Origin: Cryptomeria japonica | Lineage: Eukaryota > Streptophyta > Pinopsida > Cupressales > Cupressaceae | Assembly (NCBI RefSeq): GCF_030272615.1 | Contig: NW_026729273.1 | Location: forward strand, 25,001 to 47,500 | Direction: 5' to 3' | Length of the DNA: 22,500 nt | Shown here: in pieces, positions 8,860 to 18,177 of the stretch | Position numbering within the stretch: the first letter of the stretch is position 1 | How the letters are laid out: each line of letters begins with the position of its first letter | Position numbers and translations under genes: made by a program | Notes under the pieces: generated by a model | The model's input: only the letters and a program-made list of their open reading frames with translations | Database searches by the model: none | What the model was told of the DNA's origin: nothing

Positions 8860-9045
8860 TTTGCATTGACCGCACCAAAGGTGCACGCCTTGGTGTGCAC
8901 CCTGGAGTGCACTTTGGTGCTCACCTCGGTGCACACTTTGGTGTGCACCTCGGTGTGCACCAAAGGTGCGCACCTTGGAGCGCACCAAAGGTGTACACTT
9001 TGGAGCGCACCACATAGGGTCTTTGAGAGGTTGGCGCAGTGCGCA
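8860..9045. repeat. GTGCAC/GTGCGCAC palindrome cluster
   Basis: A run of degenerate 15-20-bp units of the form CACCAAAGGTGCACGCCTTGG, GGTGTGCACC, GGTGCGCACC and similar. It joins the promoter repeats to the G-rich array. The same GGTGCGCACC core is the building block of the 52-bp array and of the GC-rich 5S-unit modules. No gene seen. Confidence 0.75.
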
Positions 9046-9286
9046 CACCAAGGTGGGTGTTGAGGTGCGTGCCGAGGTGGGTGGGTGCTAGGGTGCGCTC
9101 CATGGTGGGTGCCAGGGTGGGTGCGTGCTAGGGTGGATTCCAAAGAGGGTCATAGGGTGGGTGCCAAGGTGGGTTGGTGATATAGTGGGTTCAAAGGTGG
9201 GTACTAGGGTGGGTTCCAAGGTGGGTCACAAGTTGGGTGCCAGGATGCGTGGGTGTTAGGTTGGGTGCCAAGGTGGGCTCCTGCGT

Positions 9287-9305
9287 GGGTGGGTGCTAGG
9301 GTGGG
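9287..9305 (+). other. Canonical G-quadruplex motif
   Basis: Four GGG tracts with loops T, TGCTA and T (GGGTGGGTGCTAGGGTGGG). A second equivalent motif (loop TGCAA) lies at 9759-9777. Folding in vivo is inference. Confidence 0.7.
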
Positions 9306-9758
9306 TTTCAAGGTGGACGCGAGGGCGGGTGCCAAGGTGGGTAACAAGTTGGGTGTTAGGATGGGTGAGTGCTAGAGTGGGTGCCAAGGTGGGTGGGTGC
9401 TAAGGTGGATGCCAAGGTGGTTCACAGGGTGGGTGGGTTCTAGGGTGAGTTCCAAGGTGGGTCACAGGTTCAGTGCTAGGGTGGGTGTCAAGGCGGGTGT
9501 CGAGGTGCCTGGGTGCTAGGGTGTGGATGCCAATGTGGGTCATAGGGTGGGTACTAGGGTGGGCTGCAATGTGGGTGCCAAGGTGGGTAACATGCTCGGT
9601 GGGTTCTAAATTGGGTGCCAGGGTGGGTGTGCACCCACCTTGCCCGAGGTGGGTGCCAAGGTGCCAGTGTGGGTGGGTGCTAAGGTGGATGCCAAGGTGG
9701 GTGAGAAGGTGGGTGATAGGTTGAGTGGTAGGATGGGTGGGTGCCAAGATGGGTCACA

Positions 9759-9777
9759 GGGTGGGTGCAAGGGTGGG
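9759..9777 (+). other. Canonical G-quadruplex motif
   Basis: GGG tracts at 9759, 9763, 9771 and 9775 with loops T, TGCAA and T. Confidence 0.7.
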
Positions 9778-10230
9778 TAGGTGCTAGGGTTGGTGTCAGG
9801 GTGGGTGGGTGCTAGGTTGGGTTCCAAGGTGGGTGCGAGGGTGAGTGTCAAGGTGGGTCACAGGTTAGGTGCTAGGATGGGTGAGTGCTAGGGTGCAAAG
9901 GTGCCAGGGTGGGTGCTAGGATGGGTCGATGCTAGGGTGAGTGGCAAGGTGGGTCCACAAGTGTCAAGGTGGGTGCCGAGGTGGGTGCCAAGTCGGCGAC
10001 TGCTATGGTGGATGCCAAGGTGGGTCACGGGGTGGGTGCCAAGTTGCTAGGTTGGGTTCCAAGGTGGGTGCCAACGTGGGTGCTAGGGTGCGTGGGTTAA
10101 AGGGTGTGTCACAACGTGGGTGCCAGGATGGGTGCGCACCCACACTGGCCAAGACGGGTGCGGGTGCAAGGTTGGGTTCCAAGCCCGGTCACAGGCTGGG
10201 TGCTAGGATGGGTGGGTGCCAAGGTGGGCA

Positions 10231-10254
10231 CCAGGGTGGGTGCACCCACCCTGG
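10231..10254. repeat. Perfect 24-bp palindrome at the macro-repeat start
   Basis: Half-site CCAGGGTGGGTG is followed directly by its exact complement. The homology between the two 7.9-kb units begins at 10242, the centre of this palindrome. At the second unit (18178) only the right half is present. Confidence 0.9.
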
Positions 10255-10741
10255 CCAAGGTGGGTCACGGGGTGGGTCCTAGGGTGGGTAACGGGGTGGG
10301 TACTAAGGTGCGTGCCAAGGTGGGTCATAGGGTGGGTGCCAAGGTGGGCACCAGGGTGGGTGTGCACCAACCCTAGCCAGGGTAGGTCACGGGGTGGTTG
10401 TCGGGGTGGGCGTCAAGGAGCCAAGGTGGGTGGCAAGTAGCCAAGTTGCGTGCCAAGGTGGGTGTCGGGGTGGGTGCCAAGGATCCAAGGTGGGTGCCAA
10501 GGAACCAAGGTGGGTGTCTGGGTGGGTGCCGAGGTGGGAGCCAGGGTGGGTCCCAAGGTGAGTGCAAAGGTGGGTGCCAGGGTCAAGGTGAGTGCCAATG
10601 TGGGTTCCAAGGTGCCAGGGTCAGGGTGAGTGCCAATGTGGGTTCAAAGGTGCTAAGTTGGGTGCGAGGTTGGGTGCGAGGGTGGGTGGGTGCCAAGGTG
10701 TGCTAGGTGGAAGCCCGGGTGGGTCGGCATCCCATGGGTGT

Positions 10742-11105
10742 CGAGTTGGGTGCCTGATGGGTGCTTCTTGTCAAGTTTTAGTCGTCGGGACTCATTTCGA
10801 GCCTTAGAGGTCGTTTCTTGTCCGGTTGCCCTGTCTTCGACCTGGGAACCCAATTTTGGTCCTCGGGTCCCATTTTTTTTTGTCTCGCATCCCACTTTTG
10901 GCCTGTGGCCTTTTCGGGGTCGATTCTCGTTTTGGGCATCAGAGCATGTTTCTTCTCCTAAAACCCAATATTTGTTTATTAAGTCTCGGAACACATTTTT
11001 GTTCTCGTGGACCCATCATGGGTCTTGGAACGCATTTGTGGTCCTTGGGTCCCATTTTGCATCCCGAAACTTGTGTTTTGGTGCTTGATCCCTATTTTGG
11101 GTGCC
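10742..11105. other. T-rich block upstream of 5S, copy 1
   Basis: A lower-GC island in GC-rich surroundings. It is made of loose 35-45-bp repeats around GTCCCATTTT / CTCGTTTTGGG / TTTTGGTCCT and contains a T9 run near 10870. Open frames of up to 163 codons cross it but continue into repeats on either side and match nothing I recognise. It is conserved unchanged in copy 2 (18678-19041). Confidence 0.6.
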
Positions 11106-11496
11106 CACCTTGCACCAAGTGCGCACCCGGGGCAAACCGAGCGCCTTGGTGCACCGGGGCAAGATCGAGCGTGCACCCGAGGCGCCCCGAACATGCACCA
11201 AGGTGCACTCGGCCCACATGTGAGCGCAGGTCGTTGCGCCCGAGGTGGTGTGTGGGCACCGCGTTGCAGACGGGACACTGCACGCACACGACGCCCCCTC
11301 CAGGTGCACGCACGTAGGCCGGGCCGGGTGCACACCCGACGCCCTAGCAAGGTGCGCGCACCCGGGCAGGGCTCACACTTGGCGAACGGGGCGCACTTCG
11401 CGAGGGAGGGTGTGCACCTCGACGGGGGTGGGTGGCCGGGGTGGATTCGCACGTGGGTCGCGGTTTGCTAAGTACACACTGCGACAAGCTCATAAC
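11106..11496. other. GC-rich 5S upstream region, copy 1
   Basis: Built from irregular GTGCGCACCCGGGGCAAACCGAG-like pieces up to about 11450, then a short non-repetitive stretch before the gene. The base just before the 5S gene (11496) is C, as in plant 5S genes. I see no clear TATA-like motif near -28; CTAAGTACAC around 11468-11477 is the closest. Confidence 0.6.
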
Positions 11497-11616
11497 GGGT
11501 GCGATCATACCAGCGTTAGTGCACCGGATCCCATCAGAACTCCGCAGTTAAGCGCGCTTGGGCCGGAGTAGTACTGGGATGGGTGACCTCCCGGGAAGTC
11601 CCGGTGTTGCACCCTT
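11497..11616 (+). rRNA. 5S rRNA: 5S ribosomal RNA gene, copy 1
   Basis: This is a full-length plant 5S rRNA gene, encoding the small structural RNA of the large ribosomal subunit, transcribed by RNA polymerase III. The 5' GGGTGCGATCATACCAGCG and 3' GTGTTGCACCC ends form the terminal helix perfectly. The conserved CACCGGATCCCATCAGAACT segment (loop B/helix III) and GATGGGTGACCTCCCGGGAAG segment are intact. Length is 118 nt to the end of GCACCC, or 120 with the first two terminator T residues, the usual length. I chose the start from the helix and from the conserved C at -1. It lies on the strand opposite to the Pol I promoter-like elements. There are no disrupting changes, so it is probably functional; the second copy is identical. 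Confidence 0.98.
11546..11601 (+). promoter_or_regulatory. 5S internal control region, copy 1
   Basis: Contains the A box (AGTTAAGCGCGCTTGGGC, 11546-11563), the intermediate element around GTAGTACTGGGATGGG, and the C box (GGGTGACCTCCCGGGAAGTC). These are the binding elements for TFIIIA and TFIIIC in 5S genes. All match the plant pattern. Confidence 0.9.
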
Positions 11617-11620
11617 TTTT
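11615..11620 (+). terminator. Pol III T6 terminator, copy 1
   Basis: TTTTTT follows directly after GCACCC, with a second T5 at 11623-11627. This is a standard RNA polymerase III stop. Confidence 0.92.
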
Positions 11621-11627
11621 AGTTTTT

Positions 11628-12040
11628 CGCCGGGCGTCGCAATGCTATTTGAATAAACCTTTTGCCCGTTTGCGTTCTCGTCGGGGCCGGGTCGGGCCGG
11701 GGTGCGCTGCCCGCACTACCGCGCGCGCGGGGGCGACACCGAGCGCGCACCCGAGGCACCCCGAGCACACAGGCCACGGTGCAACCCGGGCGTTGTGCGC
11801 GCACCCCGGTGCGCCCGAGGTGCTGCGCGCGCACCCAGGTGAAATCGGTGTGCACCTCGGCCAGTGCGCGCTCGGTCGAGTCGCGCACGTTGGCCAAGGT
11901 GCACGGTGATGTTTCTTACTCTAAGGTTCCGCACCAGACGCCCGGGACAGGTGAGCGAAGCTGGGCGGGGCCGGGTGCGCGGCCGGGGCAGGTGCACGCA
12001 GCTGGAGAGAGCTTTGGAGCACACTTCGGAGCGCACCAAT
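11628..12040. other. 5S downstream GC-rich spacer, copy 1
   Basis: A short unique stretch (CGCAATGCTATTTGAATAAACC) is followed by very GC-rich sequence with an alternating CG run near 11721-11729 and GTGCGC pieces. No RNA gene or credible coding region seen. Confidence 0.6.
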
Positions 12041-12784
12041 GATGCGCTCCATTCAAAAGTTTCCTGAAAAGGCAAAAAAAGTTGAGATTATAGAATTTCC
12101 CACTTGAGAGATTGTAAAAAAAAAAAATTTAAAATGAAGGAAACGCGGGTGCCAAGGTGTGCGCAGCCCAGCCAAGGTGTGCGCACCAAGGCGCCCACCC
12201 TGGCGAAGGTGCACGCAAGGTGCGCACCCGAGGCAAACCGGACAATTAACCCAACTTTCGACTTCGCGCGCACCTTGGAGCGCACTTCGGAGCGCTCCTT
12301 GGTGCGCACCAATCTTGGGCACCTCGGAGTGCACCATGGCGCCCACCAAGGTGCGCACCCGGGGCAAACCGAGCTCCGACTTCGTGCGCACCTTGGAGCG
12401 CACGAAAGGTGCGCACCATGGCGCCCACCAAGGTGCGCAGCCCAGCCAAGGCGTGCGCATCAAGGTGCGCACCCTGGCGAAGGTGCGCACCCGGGGCAAA
12501 CCGAGCTCCGACTTCGTGCGCACCTTGGAGCGCACAAAAGGTGCGCAACCCAGCCAAGGTGTGCGCACCCCGGTCAAACCGAGCTCCGAATCGTGCGCAC
12601 CAGAGGTGCACGCCATCGTGCGCACCTTGGAGCACACTTCGGAGCCCTCCTTGGTGCGCGCCGATGTTGCGCACCTCGGAGCGCACCCGGGGAAAACAAT
12701 GCAATTAACCCGACTTTCGACTTCGTGGGCACCTCGGAGCGCTCTCGGGTTCGCACCTCGGAGCACACCGAGGTGCGCACCTTT
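12041..12784. repeat. AT-box/GC module 1 (founder-like, diverged)
   Basis: Opens with a diverged AT box (GATGCGCTCCATTCAAAAG, then A-rich tracts including A12 near 12117). About 640 bp of GTGCGCACC/GGGGCAAACCGAGCTCC repeats follow. It differs from the other modules in having CCGAGCTCC where they have CCGGGCTCC, so it belongs to a separate subfamily. Confidence 0.75.
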
Positions 12785-13824
12785 GATGCGCTGCCTTCAC
12801 CAATTTCCAGAAAAGGCAAGAAAACATTGAGAAGGTGTGCGCACCGAGGTGCCCACCCTGGCGAAGGTGCACGCGAGGTGCGCACCCGGGGCAAACCGGG
12901 CTCCGACTTCGTGCACGCCGCACCTTGGAGCACACTTCGGAGCGCTCCTTGGTGCGCACCAGGGCGCGCAACCCAGCCGAGGTGCCCACCCCGGCGAAGG
13001 TGCACGCGAGGTGCGCACCCGGGGCAAACCGGGCTCCGACTTCGTGCACGCCATGGTGCCCACCGCGGCGAAGGTGCACGCGAGGTGCGCACCCGGGGCA
13101 AACCGGGCTCCGACTTCGTGCACGCCGCACCTTGGAGCACACTTCGGAGCGCTCCTTGGTGCGCACCATGGTGCCCACCAGGGCGCGCAACCCCGCCGAA
13201 GGTGCACGCGAGGTGCGCACCCGGGGCAAACCGGGCTCCGACTTCGTGCACGCCGCACCTTGGAGCACACTTCGGAGCGCTCCTTGGTGCGCACCATGGT
13301 GCCCACCAGGGCGCGCAACCCCGCCGAAGGTGCACGCGAGGTGCGCACCCGGGGCAAACCGGGCTCCGACTTCGTGCACGCCATGGTGCGCACCGCGGCG
13401 AAGGTGCGCACCCGGGGCAAACCGGGCTCCGACTTCGTGCACGCCGCACCTTGGAGCACACTTCGGAGCGCTCCTTGGTGCGCACCAGGGCGCGCAACCC
13501 AGCCGAGGTGCCCACCCCGGCGAAGGTGCACGCGAGGTGCGTACCCGGGGCAAACCGGGCTCCGACTTCGTGCACGCCGCACCTTGGAGCACACTTCGGA
13601 GCGCTCCTTGGTGCGCACCATGGTGCCCACCAGGCCGCGCAACCCAGCCAAGGTGTGCGCACCAAGGTGCACGCGAGGTGCGCACCCGGGGCAAACCGGG
13701 GTCCGACTTCGTGCACGCCGCACCTTGGAGCACACATCGGGGCGCTCCCGGGTTCGCACCGGCGTTGCGCACCGTGGTGGGCACCTCGGAGCACACCAAG
13801 GTGGGCAGCGAGGTGCGCACCTTT
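12785..13824. repeat. AT-box/GC module 2 (eight 63-141-bp subunits)
   Basis: A truncated AT box (lost after GGCAAGAAAACATTGAG) precedes eight copies of CCCGGGGCAAACCGGGCTCC at 12885, 13018, 13092, 13220, 13348, 13411, 13544 and 13685. Spacings are 133, 74, 128, 128, 63, 133 and 141 bp. The 63-bp piece at 13381-13443 is missing from macro-copy 2. Confidence 0.88.
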
Positions 13825-14319
13825 GATGCGATGCCTTCACTAATTTCCATAAAAGGCAAAAAAAAAACGAGATTTTAAAATTTCCGTTTTGAAAGATAGT
13901 GAGAAAAAGGGAATGCTGGTGCCATCTTGAGCCCGCCCTGGTGCGCAGCCCAGCCAAGGTGTGCGCACCAAGGTGCCCACCCTGGCGAAGGTGCGCGCCC
14001 GGGCAATTAATCCAACTTCCAACTTCGCGCGCGCCAGGGTGGGAGCGCACCCAACAACCGGGCCTGGGAAGAGCCAATGCGAGAAACCCCACCAAACGCT
14101 CTGACAAAAAAAGAGGGGGCGCTCCAGTAACCCCGCTTCGGAGCGCACCCTGGGCAAACCCAGCCAAGGTGCCCACCCCGGCCAAGGTGCAGGCGAGGTG
14201 CGCACCCGGGGCAAACCGGGCTCCGACAACGTGCACGCCGCACCTTGGAGCACACTTCGTAGCGCTCCCGGGTGCGCACCTCAGAGCACACCAAGGTGGG
14301 CAGCGAGGTGCGCACCTTT
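13825..14319. repeat. Module A (495 bp, CCAAT segment type)
   Basis: AT box with TTCCGTTTT but a degraded partner arm (AAAAAGGGAA). Then GC-rich DNA with the segment GAGCCAATGCGAGAAACCCC near 14070 and a small inverted repeat GCGCTCC (14119-14125) / GGAGCGC (14140-14146). First unit of a four-module higher-order repeat. Confidence 0.85.
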
Positions 14320-14789
14320 GATGCGCTGCCTTCACTAATTTCCAGAAAAGGCAAAAAAAAAAGGAGATTTTAAAATTTCCGTTTTGAAAGATAGTGAAAA
14401 AAACGGAACGCGCGTGCCATCTTGAGCCCGCCCTGGTGCGCAGCCCAGGTAAGGTGCCCACCCTGGCAAAGGTGCGCACCCGGGCAATTAACCCTACTTC
14501 CGACTTCGTGCGCGCCAGGGTGGCAACCGGGCCTCGGAAGAGCCAATGCGAGAAACCCCACCAAACGCTCCGACAAAAAAAGAGGCGGCGCTCCAATAAC
14601 CCCGCTTCGGAGCGCAGCCGGGGCAAACCCAGCCAAGGTGCCCACCCCGACGAAGGTGCACGCGAGGTGCGCACCCGGGGCAAACCGGGCTCCGACAACG
14701 TGCACGCAGCACCTTGGAGCACACTTCGAAGCACTCCCGGGTGCCCACCGGCGTTGCGCACCGTGGTGGGCAGCGAGGTGCGCACCTTT
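14320..14789. repeat. Module B (470 bp, CCAAT segment type)
   Basis: AT box with an intact hairpin: TTCCGTTTT (14377-14385) and AAAACGGAA (14400-14408), 14-nt loop. The GAGCCAATGCGAG segment is present near 14539. One CCGGGGCAAACCGGGCTCC core. Confidence 0.85.
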
Positions 14790-15423
14790 GATGCGCTGCC
14801 TTCACTAATTTCCAGAAAAAGGCAAAAAAAAATGAGATTTTAAAATTTCCGTTTTGAAAGATAGTGAAAAAAAAGGAACGCGGGTGCCATCTTGAGCCCG
14901 CCCTGGTGCGCAGCCCAGGCAAGGCATGCGCACCAAGGTGCCCACCCGAGGTGCACACCCGGGGCAAACCGGGCTCCGACTTCGTGCAGGCCGCACCTTG
15001 GAGCACACTTCGGAGCGCTCCTTGGTGCGCACCATGGTGCCCACCAGGGCGCGCAACCCAGCCAAGGTCTGCACACCAAGGTGCCCACCCCGGCGAAGGT
15101 GCACGCGAGGTGCGCACCCGGGGCAAACCGGGCTCCGACTTCGTGCACGCCATGGTGCCCACCGCGGCGAAGGTGCACGCGAGGTGCGCACCCGGGGCAA
15201 ACCGGGCTCCGACTTCGTGCACGCCGCACCTTGGAGCACACTTCGGAGCGCTCCTTGGTGCGCACCATGGTGCCCACCAGGGCGCGCAACCCAGCCAAGG
15301 TGTGCGCACCAAGGTGCACGCGAGGTGCGCACCCGGGGCAAACCGGGGTCCGACTTCGTGCACGCCGCACCTTGGAGCACACATCGGAGCGCTCCCAGGT
15401 TCGCACCAGCGTTGCGCACCTTT
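14790..15423. repeat. Module C (634 bp, core-repeat type)
   Basis: AT box with hairpin, then four CCCGGGGCAAACCGGG cores at 14958, 15117, 15191 and 15332. Lacks the CCAAT segment. Confidence 0.85.
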
Positions 15424-16189
15424 GATGCGCTGCCTTCACTAATTTCAAGAAAAGGCAAAAAAAAACGAGATTTTAAAATTTCCGTTCTGAAAGATAGTGA
15501 AAAAAACGGAACGCGGGTGCCATCTTGAGCCCTTCCTGGTGCGCAGCCCAGGCAAGTTGTGCGCACCAAGGTGCCCACCCTGGCGGAGGTGCGCGCCCGG
15601 GGCAATCCGGGCTCCGACTTCGTGCACTGCATGGTGCCCACCAAGGCGCGCAACCCAGCCAAGGTGCCCACCGCAGCGAAGGTGCACGCGAGGTGCGCAC
15701 CCGAGGTGCACACCCGGGGCAAACCGGGCTCCGACTTCGTGCACGCCGCACCTTGGAGCACACTTCAGAGCGCTCCTTGGTGCGCACCAGGGCGCGCAAC
15801 CCAGCCGAGGTGCCCACCCCGGCGAAGGTGCACGCGAGGTGCGCACCCGGGGCAAACCGGGCTCCGACTTCGTGCACGCCATGGTGCCCACCGCGGCGAA
15901 GGTGCGCACCCGGGGCAAACCGGGCTCCGACTTCGTGCACGCCGCACCTTGGAGCACACTTCGGAGCGCTCCTTGGTGCGCACCATGGTGCCCACCAGGC
16001 CGCGCAACCCAGCCAAGGTGTGCGCACCAAGGTGCACGCGAGGTGCGCACCCGGGGCAAACCGGGGTCCGACTTCGTGCACGCCGCACCTTGGAGCACAC
16101 ATCGGGGCGCTCCCGGGTTCGCACCGGCGTTGCGCACCGTGGTGGGCACCTCGGAGCACACCAAGGTGGGCAGCGAGGTGCGCACCTTT
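15424..16189. repeat. Module D (766 bp, core-repeat type)
   Basis: AT box with TTCCGTTCT (one mismatch in the stem), then five cores between about 15596 and 16051. It ends with the GGCGTTGCGCACCGTGGTGG segment also found at the end of module 2. Confidence 0.85.
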
Positions 16190-16684
16190 GATGCGATGCC
16201 TTCACTAATTTCCATAAAAGGCAAAAAAAAAACGAGATTTTAAAATTTCCGTTTTGAAAGATAGTGAGAAAAAGGGAATGCTGGTGCCATCTTGAGCCCG
16301 CCCTGGTGCGCAGCCCAGCCAAGGTTTGCGCACCAAGGTGCCCACCCTGGCGAAGGTGCGCGCCCGGGCAATTAACCCAACTTCCAACTTCGCGCGCGCC
16401 AGGGTGGGAGCGCACCCAACAACCGGGCCTGGGAAGAGCCAATGCGAGAAACCCCACCAAACTCTCTGACAAAAAAAGAGGGGGCGCTCCAGTAACCCCG
16501 CTTCGGAGCGCACCCTGGGCAAACCCAGCCAAGGTGCCCACCCCGGCCAAGGTGCAGGCGAGGTGCGCACCCGGGGCAAACCGGGCTCCGACAACGTGCA
16601 CGCCGCACCTTGGAGCACACTTCGTAGCGCTCCCGGGTGCGCACCTCAGAGCACACCAAGGTGGGCAGCGAGGTGCGCACCTTT
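16190..16684. repeat. Module A' (495 bp)
   Basis: Nearly identical to 13825-14319 at an offset of 2365 bp (small changes, for example CACCAAACTCTCTGAC for CACCAAACGCTCTGAC). Starts the second higher-order repeat. Confidence 0.88.
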
Positions 16685-17153
16685 GATGCGCTGCCTTCAC
16701 TAATTTCCAGAAAAGGCAAAAAAAAAAGGAGATTTTAAAATTTCCGTTTTGAAAGATAGTGAAAAAAACGGAACGCGCGTGCCATCTTGAGCCCGCCCTG
16801 GTGCGCAGCCCAGGTAAGGTGCCACCCTGGCAAAGGTGCGCACCCGGGCAATTAACCCTACTTCCGACTTCGTGCGCGCCAGGGTGGCAACCGGGCCTCG
16901 GAAGAGCCAATGCGAGAAACCCCACCAAACGCTCCGACAAAAAAAGAGGCGGCGCTCCAATAACCCCGCTTCGGAGCGCAGCCGGGGCAAACCAAGCCAA
17001 GGTGCCCACCCCGACGAAGGTGCACGCGAGGTGCGCACCCGGGGCAAACCGGGCTCCGACAACGTGCACGCAGCACCTTGGAGCACACTTCGAAGCACTC
17101 CCGGGTGCCCACCGGCGTTGCGCACCGTGGTGGGCAGCGAGGTGCGCACCTTT
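16685..17153. repeat. Module B' (469 bp)
   Basis: Matches 14320-14789 with one base lost near 16823 (GGTGCCACCCTGG for GGTGCCCACCCTGG). Confidence 0.88.
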
Positions 17154-17509
17154 GATGCGCTGCCTTCACTAATTTCCAGAAAAAGGCAAAAAAAAATGAG
17201 ATTTTAAAATTTCCGTTTTGAAAGATAGTGAAAAAAAAGGAACGCGGGTGCCATCTTGAGCCCGCCCTGGTGCGCAGCCCAGGCAAGGCATGCGCACCAA
17301 GGTGCCCACCCGAGGTGCACACCCGGGGCAAACCGGGCTCCGACTTCGTGCAGGCCGCACCTTGGAGCACACTTCGGAGCGCTCCTTGGTGCGCACCATG
17401 GTGCCCACCAGGGCGCACCCGAGGCAAACCGGGCTCCGACTTCGTGCACGCCGCACCTTGGAGCACACATCGGAGCGCTCCCAGGTTCGCACCAGCGTTG
17501 CGCACCTTT
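17154..17509. repeat. Module C' (356 bp, internally deleted)
   Basis: Matches module C but is 278 bp shorter. The join lies near 17412 (CACCAGGGCGCACCCGAGGC), between repeated GCGC.CACCCG-type sequences, consistent with recombination between cores. Confidence 0.85.
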
Positions 17510-18023
17510 GATGCGCTGCCTTCACTAATTTCCAGAAAAGGCAAAAAAAAACGATATTTTAAAATTTCCGTTCTGAAAGATAGTGAAAAAAACGGAACGC
17601 GGGTGCCATCTTGAGCCCTTCCTGATGCGCAGCCCAGGCAAGTTGTGCGCACCAAGGTGCCCACCCTGGCGGAGGTGCGCGCCCGGGGCAAACCGGGCTC
17701 CGACTTCGTGCACTGCATGGTGCCCACCAAGGCGCGCAACCCAGCCAAGGTGCCCACCGCAGCGAAGGTGCACGCGAGGTGCGCACCCGAGGTGCACACC
17801 CGGGGCAAACCGGGCTCCGACTTCGTGCACGCCGCACCTTGGAGCACACTTCAGAGCGCTCCTTGGTACGCACCAGGGCGCGCAACCCAGCCAAGGTGCT
17901 CACCCCGGCGAAGGTGCACGCGAGGTGCGCACCCGGGGCAAACCGGGCTCGGACTTCGTGCACGCCGCACCTTGGAGCACACATCGGAGCGCTCCCGGGT
18001 TCGCACCAGCATTGCGCACCTTT
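17510..18023. repeat. Module D' (514 bp, internally deleted)
   Basis: Matches module D but is 252 bp shorter and ends like module C (AGCATTGCGCACCTTTGATG) rather than with the GTGGTGGGCACCTCGG segment. Confidence 0.82.
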
Positions 18024-18177
18024 GATGCGCTGCCTTCACTAATTTCCAGAAAAGGCAAAAAAAAGAAAAAAATGAGATTTTAAAATTTCCGTTTTGAAAG
18101 ATAGTGAAAAAAACGGAACGCGGGTGCCATCTTGAGCCCGCCCTGGTGTGCAGCCCAGGCAAGTTGTGCGCACCAAG
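18024..18177. repeat. Last AT box, truncated at the macro-repeat junction
   Basis: A complete AT box with hairpin (TTCCGTTTT...AAAACGGAA) and the usual TGCCATCTTGAGCCCGCCC follow-on. It stops after GTGCGCACCAAG, where the G-rich array of macro-copy 2 begins. Confidence 0.88.

Larger units (their letters stand above)
7801..8860. repeat. 157-bp promoter-bearing repeats (six copies)
   Basis: The TATATAA elements are at 7933, 8090, 8247, 8404, 8624 and 8781. Spacings are 157, 157, 157, 220 and 157. Shared blocks are GGTCTTTGAGGTTGGCG, ACAACCAGGGGAGTCGACCC, the TATATA element, and TTAGGACATCGACCCCAAC. The longer 220-bp unit carries an extra piece containing CACCAAAGGTGCACGCCTTG. This is a shortened relative of the 311-bp unit that has lost the GTCATCGGACCC motifs. 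Confidence 0.92.
9046..10741. repeat. G-rich minisatellite (GGGTGGGTGCYAAGGT type)
   Basis: This is about 1.7 kb of irregular 10-15-bp units such as GGGTGGGTGCTA and AGGTGGGTGCCA, strongly G-rich on the + strand. Canonical four-tract quadruplex motifs occur, for example at 9287-9305 and 9759-9777. Short inverted segments punctuate it: GTGGGTG/CACCCAC near 9627-9642, GGGTGCGCACCC near 10130, and the 24-bp palindrome at 10231-10254. The part from 10242 onward is repeated at 18178-18677. No gene seen. Confidence 0.92.
10242..18177. repeat. 7936-bp macro-repeat, copy 1 (5S-containing)
   Basis: Everything from 10242 reappears 7936 bp downstream (5S start 11497 versus 19433; T-rich block; AT boxes). 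Content in order: tail of the G-rich array, T-rich block, GC-rich block, 5S gene, GC-rich spacer, then eleven AT-box/GC modules. By-eye comparison finds very few substitutions in the first 3 kb (11300, 11636, 11692, 11758) and one 63-bp indel near 13381-13443. Confidence 0.95.

Noticed and set aside
9046-10741. Telomere-like repeats (TAGGGTG units)
   Set aside because: Units are irregular 10-15-bp GGGTGGGTGCYA variants, not TTTAGGG, and there is no regular 7-bp period.
10690-11317. Open frames of 132-163 codons over the T-rich block, conserved in both macro-units
   Set aside because: Conservation is explained by duplication of the whole 7.9-kb unit. There is no recognisable domain, two overlapping frames are equally open, and the ends run into repeats.
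12104-13843. Long + strand open frame (579 codons) and overlapping minus-strand frames up to about 660 codons (12797-14785), with near-duplicates in macro-copy 2
   Set aside because: Several frames on both strands are open over the same GC-rich repeats. The translations are low-complexity Arg/Ala/Pro/His/Cys text with no domain, and frames shift at each indel. The cause is scarcity of stop codons in GTGCGCACC-type DNA.
12041-18135. AT-rich boxes as poly(A) tails of inserted retroelements
   Set aside because: The A-runs sit inside a conserved block of about 110 bp with fixed sequence on both sides, and there are no target-site duplications or element bodies.
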